From positions 1 through 9,993 of the forward strand of contig DAOWFV010000070.1 in NCBI GenBank assembly GCA_030637805.1: a stretch of DNA of 9,993 nucleotides, given 5' to 3'. The notes beneath the pieces are model-generated. The model did no database searches, had not been told where the DNA came from, and saw only the letters and a program-made list of their open reading frames with translations. Positions 7,201-9,993 of this stretch are shown here, piece after piece. The DNA is from Acidobacteriota bacterium (GTDB taxonomy: Bacteria; Acidobacteriota; Thermoanaerobaculia; Thermoanaerobaculales; Sulfomarinibacteraceae). The translations under genes and the position numbers were made by a program. Each line of letters starts with the position of its first letter. Position 1 is the stretch's first letter.

Positions 7201-7490
7201 CATTCAAGTCGCTGGAGCGCGGCCCGCTGGTCGGCTCCCCAACCTTCGGCGCGGTGATCTCAACCGGCGGCACGACGCTCCTCAACGGCGCCCTGGTGCG
7301 GCTACCATTACGTGGGTGGTTCGTGGCCTCCACCGGCATGAACATGGAGAACAACGGCGCCGTGCCGGACGTCATCGTGTGGCAGCCGCCGGCTGAAGAC
7401 AGCTCGGCGGACGCCGACACCCAGCTCGAGCGCGCGGTCGAGGTTCTGCTGGCGACGCTCGAAGACGACCCCCGAGCCGGGGCCTGGTAA
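4248..7490 (+). CDS. Secreted tricorn-like S41 serine protease
   Basis: This 1080-residue protein matches tricorn protease (S41) in length and order. A signal peptide (residues 1-21, likely cleaved after LPAAA) directs it to the periplasm or outside. I count 13 PD40/TolB-like repeats of S-x-DG type: six before ~residue 295 and seven after, matching tricorn's six- and seven-bladed propellers. C1 (~686-762) carries Ser749-His750 in NASHMGYY. PDZ spans ~767-850 (WLGVTF, LRAGDRLLAVNG). C2 (from ~881) has LLIDVRSNGGG (913-923), the nucleophile Ser977 in NEDSYSNAEIF and Glu1034 in MENNGAVPD. These align with tricorn Ser745/His746/Ser965/Glu1023; there is no CtpA-type lysine. Tricorn Asp966 corresponds to Asn978. 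An acidic Lys/Asp/Glu linker (~544-572) interrupts the second propeller. It probably degrades peptides; substrate is unknown. It may be co-transcribed with the VWFA gene downstream. Confidence 0.93.
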   Translation: MKPQFLSATVLAFTLCLPAAAIEAPLPRHPAPSPDGELIAFSWQGDLWLVGVDGGEARRLTAHPATERFPVWSRDGDHIAFASNRHGNDDVFVVPADGSRAPKRLTFASTGDTPEDFTPDGTAVLFSSNRAEGVRWGPQLWTVPLDGGTPAMAQDAFGEHAAYSADGATLVFVRGNTKWARRGYRGAASRDLWLREEGDTYTRLTDFEGTDDQPSWIDGRTLSFLSDREGRKNVYLFDTNSREARQLTNHQGSAVRFPRASANGAVIAYEFEDALWTVRPDGGTPVRLHIEVPAEELVNPVQRHTSSDKAGELAISPDGKLAAFTVHGDVFVTDIASKEDQEIAKPPTVRVTSTPEREEHVSWSPDGKRLLFASARDANIDLYIARPADEDTPWTDSFNFTLNRLTDSPAVERFARFSPDGDRVAFVRHKGDLVVMPSEGGAETVLLEHWTTPDYAWSPDGAWIAYSTPDESYNSEVWIVPATGGTAYNVSRHPDDDFGPHWSEDGRRLVWLSKRRADTFDVWGIWLTRADDERTAAQWLKVWNGKDKPKKENGDDEEANDKNGSDDEEKQPELPTVSIDFDDLWRRAHAITDLKGDEGSARVSPDGKTVIFTAEHEGEEDMYSVRWDGEDIKRLTKDGAEPEDMQFGPKGKTIFYLDGKGKIKRVGLDGKAGDAIPFAARYEVDSRKERAAVFEAAWRALNENFYDLDFHGVDWPAQREKYRPWALEASTEADFADVVNLMLGELNASHMGYYPPGTRGGGPRRGENTGWLGVTFDPEAGGAGILIREVLPDSPAARTDVGLRAGDRLLAVNGAEITSSTNVFALLADTVGQRTPIAVQSGDGGERTVVVEPIDYRGQRGLRYQEWVRERRRLTEKFSGGRLGYLHIQGMSIPSFEEFERNLFAAADGKEGLLIDVRSNGGGWTTDYLMAVLMVRRHAYTVPRDGDPENRAYPQRRLPLAAWTRPAAALCNEDSYSNAEIFSHAFKSLERGPLVGSPTFGAVISTGGTTLLNGALVRLPLRGWFVASTGMNMENNGAVPDVIVWQPPAEDSSADADTQLERAVEVLLATLEDDPRAGAW

Positions 7491-7505
7491 TCGCGTCAGG
7501 GAGGC

Positions 7506-8645
7506 ATGGCTCGCCCCGATGATTTCCGCGCCATCGTGTGGCCGAGACGGCCGCACCACAAGACCGGCTCTGAGCCTTTGTGGTGCGGGCGTCCCGCCCG
7601 CACTTGGATCGTGACGGTCTTTGTGATGCTGGCCGCCGGCCTCTCGGCCGCCGCCGCACAGGAAACTCCGACGCCGTACGGAACGGCGATCGAGGTCAAC
7701 CGTATCCTCACCGAGGTGCGGGTGGTCGACCGCGATCATCTGCCGGTGCCGGATCTCCGTCCCGAGGAGTTTGTGGTCACGATCGACGGAACCAGGGTGG
7801 AGGTGGAGTCCGTGACCTGGATTCCGGCCGTAGCCGAGACCGCCGTCTCCCCGATGTCGCGGGCAACCGCCGCCGAGCCCTGGACTGCCGACTCACCACC
7901 GACACCCGAAGGCCGGCTGATCATCATCGTCTTCCAGACCGATCCGGCGCCGCGGCACGCCCGGACCGTCGGTCTCGTCAAGATCACGCCGCTCGCGGCC
8001 GAGTTCGTGCGCAACCTCGGTCCGGCTGACCGGGTTGCGATGCTGGTCTTCGGCAGTCACCTCGAGCTGCGCTCGGACTTCACCGCCGACCACGAGTCCA
8101 TCGCCGAGTCCCTCAACGTGCAGGAGGTGCTCCGAGGACGGTCGGACCGGCTGGGACCTTCGTCACCCTCGTTGGCCGACCACTTCGATTTCGAGGAGGC
8201 TCGGGACGCCGCCAGCATGAGCCGCGCCCTCGAGGTCATCGGCAACGCCCTGAAGCCAATCCCCGGCACCAAGTCCCTGGTCTTCTTCGGGTTCGGCCTC
8301 GGACGCATGAGCGCCGGCACGGCCATCACGGTCGGTGACGGCTACGACAGGGCGATGCAGGCGCTGACCGCAGCGCGATGCTCGGTCTTCTCGCTCGATT
8401 TCACCGACGCCGACTTCCACTCTCTGGAATTGGGGCAGAGGAAGATCGCGGAGGACACCGGGGGCCTCTACGTCAAGACCCACACCTTCCCAAAAAACGC
8501 GATGAAGATGCTGACGGGGGTGATCTCGAGCTACTACGAGCTTTCGATCGTGCCCCCACCGAACCTCGGTGACTCCTACAAAATCAAGGTCAAGGTGGCC
8601 CGGCGGGGAACCACCGTCTACGTCCGCCAGTACCACCCGTCGTAG
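7506..8645 (+). CDS. VWFA-related protein, Acidobacteria type (start uncertain)
   Basis: Up to 379 residues from the ATG at 7506. The body matches VWFA-related proteins described in Acidobacteria: an N-terminal beta domain (EVRVVDRDHLPVPDLRPEEFVVTIDG, ~70-95), then a von Willebrand A-like fold with RLIIIVF (137-143), GPADRVAMLVFG (172-183), ALEVIGNAL (241-249), GTKSLVFFGFGLGR (254-267), ARCSVFSLDFTDADF (290-304) and AEDTGGLYVKT (315-325). Where a MIDAS DxSxS would follow the first strand there is QTDPAPR, so metal binding is doubtful. A signal sequence ends near LSAAAAQ (46-52), so it is exported. Residues ~11-33 (RPHHKTGSEPLWCGRPART) are translated from a palindromic repeat, and AGGGAGG (7498-7504) is only 1 nt from the ATG. 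The true start may be GTG 7536, TTG 7578 or GTG 7611. Function unknown. Confidence 0.85.
   Translation: MARPDDFRAIVWPRRPHHKTGSEPLWCGRPARTWIVTVFVMLAAGLSAAAAQETPTPYGTAIEVNRILTEVRVVDRDHLPVPDLRPEEFVVTIDGTRVEVESVTWIPAVAETAVSPMSRATAAEPWTADSPPTPEGRLIIIVFQTDPAPRHARTVGLVKITPLAAEFVRNLGPADRVAMLVFGSHLELRSDFTADHESIAESLNVQEVLRGRSDRLGPSSPSLADHFDFEEARDAASMSRALEVIGNALKPIPGTKSLVFFGFGLGRMSAGTAITVGDGYDRAMQALTAARCSVFSLDFTDADFHSLELGQRKIAEDTGGLYVKTHTFPKNAMKMLTGVISSYYELSIVPPPNLGDSYKIKVKVARRGTTVYVRQYHPS
7536..7603. repeat. Palindromic repeat element across the 5' end of the VWFA gene
   Basis: Three adjacent hairpins are visible. GGCCG-AGA-CGGCC occupies 7540-7552. CCGCACCACAA (7551-7561) pairs with TTGTGGTGCGG (7578-7588) and encloses GGCT-CTG-AGCC. 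GTGCGGG (7583-7589) pairs with CCCGCAC (7597-7603). The second and third stems overlap, so they are mutually exclusive. The structure is typical of an intergenic REP-like element rather than of coding sequence, although it stays in frame with the VWFA gene. Confidence 0.65.
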
Positions 8646-8661
8646 ACCGGTCGGCGTCTAC
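8642..8661. terminator. Small hairpin shared by convergent stop codons
   Basis: GTAGAC (8642-8647) and GTCTAC (8656-8661) form a 6-bp stem with an 8-nt loop. Both TAG stops (8643-8645 plus, 8660-8658 minus) lie in the arms, and only 12 bp separate the two genes. There is no T-run on either side, so a bidirectional terminator role is weakly supported. Confidence 0.3.
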
Positions 8662-9422
8662 CGTTGCTTAATCACCGTCCAGTCGTAGGCGATGAACGTG
8701 ACGAGGTAGGACTCGGGCACCGGCTCTTCGCGATACCGGTTGACGTAGGCCACGAGTGATGACGCGACCCCGTCATTGACGAAGTCTCCCTTGTACCACT
8801 TGAGGATCTCCGACAATTGCACCCTGTTTCGGTCCGGGTCCACCCGAACGTGACGTTCGCTGTTGAAGAACTCCCGGGTCGCCATATCGAGCTGGCGTTC
8901 GAGGATGGAGCCCTGAAACCGCTGCCTCGGCAACCGCGGACAGCCGCCGGACATGCAGTTGAGGGTGAAGTGGACCCGAGGCTCGCCGAGGGCCCGGATG
9001 ACGTCGTTCTCGTATGCATGCAGTGACATCTCGCGCCCGTCGATGGCGAATTTCCGGCGTTTGAAGAAGCGTAGTCGTTTAAAGACCCCGTCGAGATCAT
9101 CGGGGAGACCGGCATCGAGTATGCCGCGCATGGCGAGGGCGTTGTAGGCGTTGATGTGGTGAGCGAGCATATCGGCCCGGCTCGGAAACAGCTCGGGGGT
9201 CGTTTCCGGGCCTGCCCGGCCGACGAAGGCGACGAAGCGGTCGAGATCGCCGGTGTCGCGCGCGAGACCGGCAAAATCCACCCGGCCGTCGTCGTCCACG
9301 AAGCGATCGAGGACCCGCGACCAGGCCTCTTCGGCCTCGATCGCAGTGCCTCCGGCCGCTTCCAAGCCAGCCACTGTCACCAAGACGGCAACAACGGCCG
9401 CCAACAAAAAAATCCGGTTCAT
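8658..9422 (-). CDS. Exported DUF547 domain protein
   Basis: A 254-residue protein of unknown function. Residues 1-23 form a signal peptide (MNRIFLLAAVVAVLVTVAGLEA). The DUF547 pattern follows: HHINAYNAL (88-96), a KRRKF..DGREMSLHAYEND region (121-140), EPRVHFTLNCMSGGCPRL (147-164) with Cys156 and Cys161, and the C-terminal FIAYDWTV (243-250). The conserved His/Asn/Cys residues are present, so the domain looks complete. I chose the ATG at 9422: it has GGGAGGG 4 nt upstream and begins the signal peptide directly. The frame is open a further 41 codons upstream to 9545, but that stretch lies mostly in a 207-bp direct repeat and would bury the signal peptide. DUF547 has no established biochemical role. 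It converges with the VWFA gene with 12 bp between the stops. Confidence 0.88.
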   Translation of the reverse strand: MNRIFLLAAVVAVLVTVAGLEAAGGTAIEAEEAWSRVLDRFVDDDGRVDFAGLARDTGDLDRFVAFVGRAGPETTPELFPSRADMLAHHINAYNALAMRGILDAGLPDDLDGVFKRLRFFKRRKFAIDGREMSLHAYENDVIRALGEPRVHFTLNCMSGGCPRLPRQRFQGSILERQLDMATREFFNSERHVRVDPDRNRVQLSEILKWYKGDFVNDGVASSLVAYVNRYREEPVPESYLVTFIAYDWTVIKQR

Positions 9423-9426
9423 GGCG

Positions 9427-9433
9427 CCCTCCC
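9427..9433 (-). promoter_or_regulatory. Shine-Dalgarno site of the DUF547 gene
   Basis: On the minus strand the sequence is GGGAGGG, 4 nt from the ATG at 9422. It settles the start against the 41-codon upstream extension. Repeat copy 1 begins at the very next base (9434). Confidence 0.75.
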
Positions 9434-9640
9434 AGCTCGCATTTCTCACCAGCTTCCTGCGACGGACGGCGATGCACCGACCCAGGCGGAAGGCTCGGGG
9501 TACAAGGTGCATGGCTGGTCGCAAGTACCAGGTCGCAGGTCCCATCCACCCGCCCGAGTTATGGGGTGCTTCCTTTCCTGAGACCTGAAGCCTGAGACCT
9601 GAAACCCCAAATCCCCCGAGCAGCGCTTCGCCGCCCTAGC
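9434..9640. repeat. Direct repeat, copy 1 (207 bp)
   Basis: It runs from AGCTCGC to GCCCTAGC and aligns without gaps to 9709-9915; by hand I count about 17 differences in 207 bp (~92% identity). Inside are an inverted pair ATGCACC (9472-9478)/GGTGCAT (9506-9512), a heptad array at 9516-9543 (TGGTCGC, AAGTACC, AGGTCGC, AGGTCCC) and a second at 9577-9604 (CCTGAGA, CCTGAAG, CCTGAGA, CCTGAAA). Confidence 0.85.
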
Positions 9641-9708
9641 GACGGAACCCGGCGAGCTAACAGCCTCGCCTATGATGTGTTGGAGGCCGAATTTCGGTTA
9701 CAGCCACT

Positions 9709-9915
9709 AGCCCGCGTATCCCACCAGCTTCCTGCTGCGGCCGACGATGCACCGACCCAGGCGGAAGGCTCGGGGTACAAGGTGCATGGCAGGTCGCAGG
9801 TACCAGGTCGCAGTTCCCATCCACCCGACCGAGTATTTGAGTGCTTCCTTTCCTGAGACCTGAAGCCTGAGACCTGAAACCCCAAATCCCCCGAGTAGCG
9901 CTTCGCCGCCCTAGC
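9709..9915. repeat. Direct repeat, copy 2 (207 bp)
   Basis: This is the second copy of the unit, from AGCCCGC to GCCCTAGC. Its heptad arrays are AGGTCGC, AGGTACC, AGGTCGC, AGTTCCC (9791-9818) and CCTGAGA, CCTGAAG, CCTGAGA, CCTGAAA (9852-9879). The CCTGARR array is identical to that in copy 1, while the unit's first ~45 bp and a stretch near 9833-9842 differ most. Confidence 0.85.
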
Positions 9916-9962
9916 CCGCACTTCTCACCAGATTCCTACTACGGGTCGCAATGCACAGCACG
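9913..9962. repeat. Direct repeat, copy 3, partial and diverged
   Basis: The AGC closing copy 2 also starts this copy: AGCCCGCACTTCTCACCAG, then ATTCCTACTACGGG and AATGCACAGC, parallel to the first ~45 bp of copies 1 and 2. The period from copy 2 is 204 bp. Similarity fades after ~9962, so the copy is either truncated there or strongly diverged. Confidence 0.6.
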
Positions 9963-9993
9963 TGTCTGCGTTTTCTCGATTTGCTCGCTCGAC

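Larger units (their letters stand above)
9423..9993. other. Gene-free repeat region upstream of the DUF547 gene
   Basis: About 570 bp with no credible gene. It holds two ~207-bp direct repeats, a truncated third copy at the window edge, and a 68-bp unique spacer (9641-9708) between copies 1 and 2. The promoter of the DUF547 gene must lie in or beyond these repeats. Short frames here (for example 9670-9921 minus) are translations of the repeats. Confidence 0.65.

Noticed and set aside
9423..9545. 41-codon N-terminal extension of the DUF547 protein
   Set aside because: It is encoded mostly by the direct repeat and would place the signal peptide internally; the start at 9422 has its own Shine-Dalgarno.
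9434..9962. Repeats considered as a CRISPR array
   Set aside because: The units are ~207 bp with 68-bp or no spacers and contain internal heptads; there is no 24-40 bp repeat with regular unique spacers and no cas gene.

Overview
The window reads as a high-GC chromosomal segment, most likely from an Acidobacteriota bacterium (a Thermoanaerobaculia- or Holophagae-like lineage is plausible). The clues are a VWFA-related protein of the type named after Acidobacteria, a secreted tricorn-like S41 peptidase, a DUF547 protein, a DUF1207-type outer-membrane protein and repeat-filled intergenic gaps. This placement is inference from protein families; there is no rRNA or other marker here.

Layout. (1) Positions 1-476, plus strand: the C-terminal end of a DUF1207-like outer-membrane protein, cut by the window edge. 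(2) Positions 477-614: two nested palindromes at the convergent 3' ends. (3) Positions 615-3864, minus strand: a compact three-gene ABC transporter operon of the phosphonate/phosphite/phosphate type, transcribed phnD-phnC-phnE, with overlapping start and stop codons. Both the binding protein and the permease are unusually long: PhnD looks like it carries a duplicated lobe, and PhnE carries an RDD-like N-terminal membrane domain. No phosphonate-degrading gene is visible. (4) Positions 3865-4247: a divergent intergenic region with two inverted arrays of 7-bp repeats. (5) Positions 4248-7490, plus strand: a 1080-residue exported tricorn-like serine protease (6+7 propeller repeats, C1, PDZ and C2 core). 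(6) Positions 7506-8645, plus strand: a VWFA-related protein whose annotated 5' end runs through a palindromic repeat. (7) Positions 8658-9422, minus strand: an exported DUF547 protein, convergent with the previous gene. (8) Positions 9423-9993: no gene, but two ~207-bp direct repeats and the start of a third, each containing heptad arrays.

Functional picture. The transporter would import an oxyanion such as phosphate, phosphite or a phosphonate. The other genes encode envelope or periplasmic proteins. The protease and the VWFA protein could be co-transcribed, but no shared pathway can be shown. The most distinctive signals are the two remodelled transporter subunits and the recurring 7-bp periodicity in three unrelated intergenic repeat sequences. 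I found no tRNA, rRNA, CRISPR array, transposase or phage gene.
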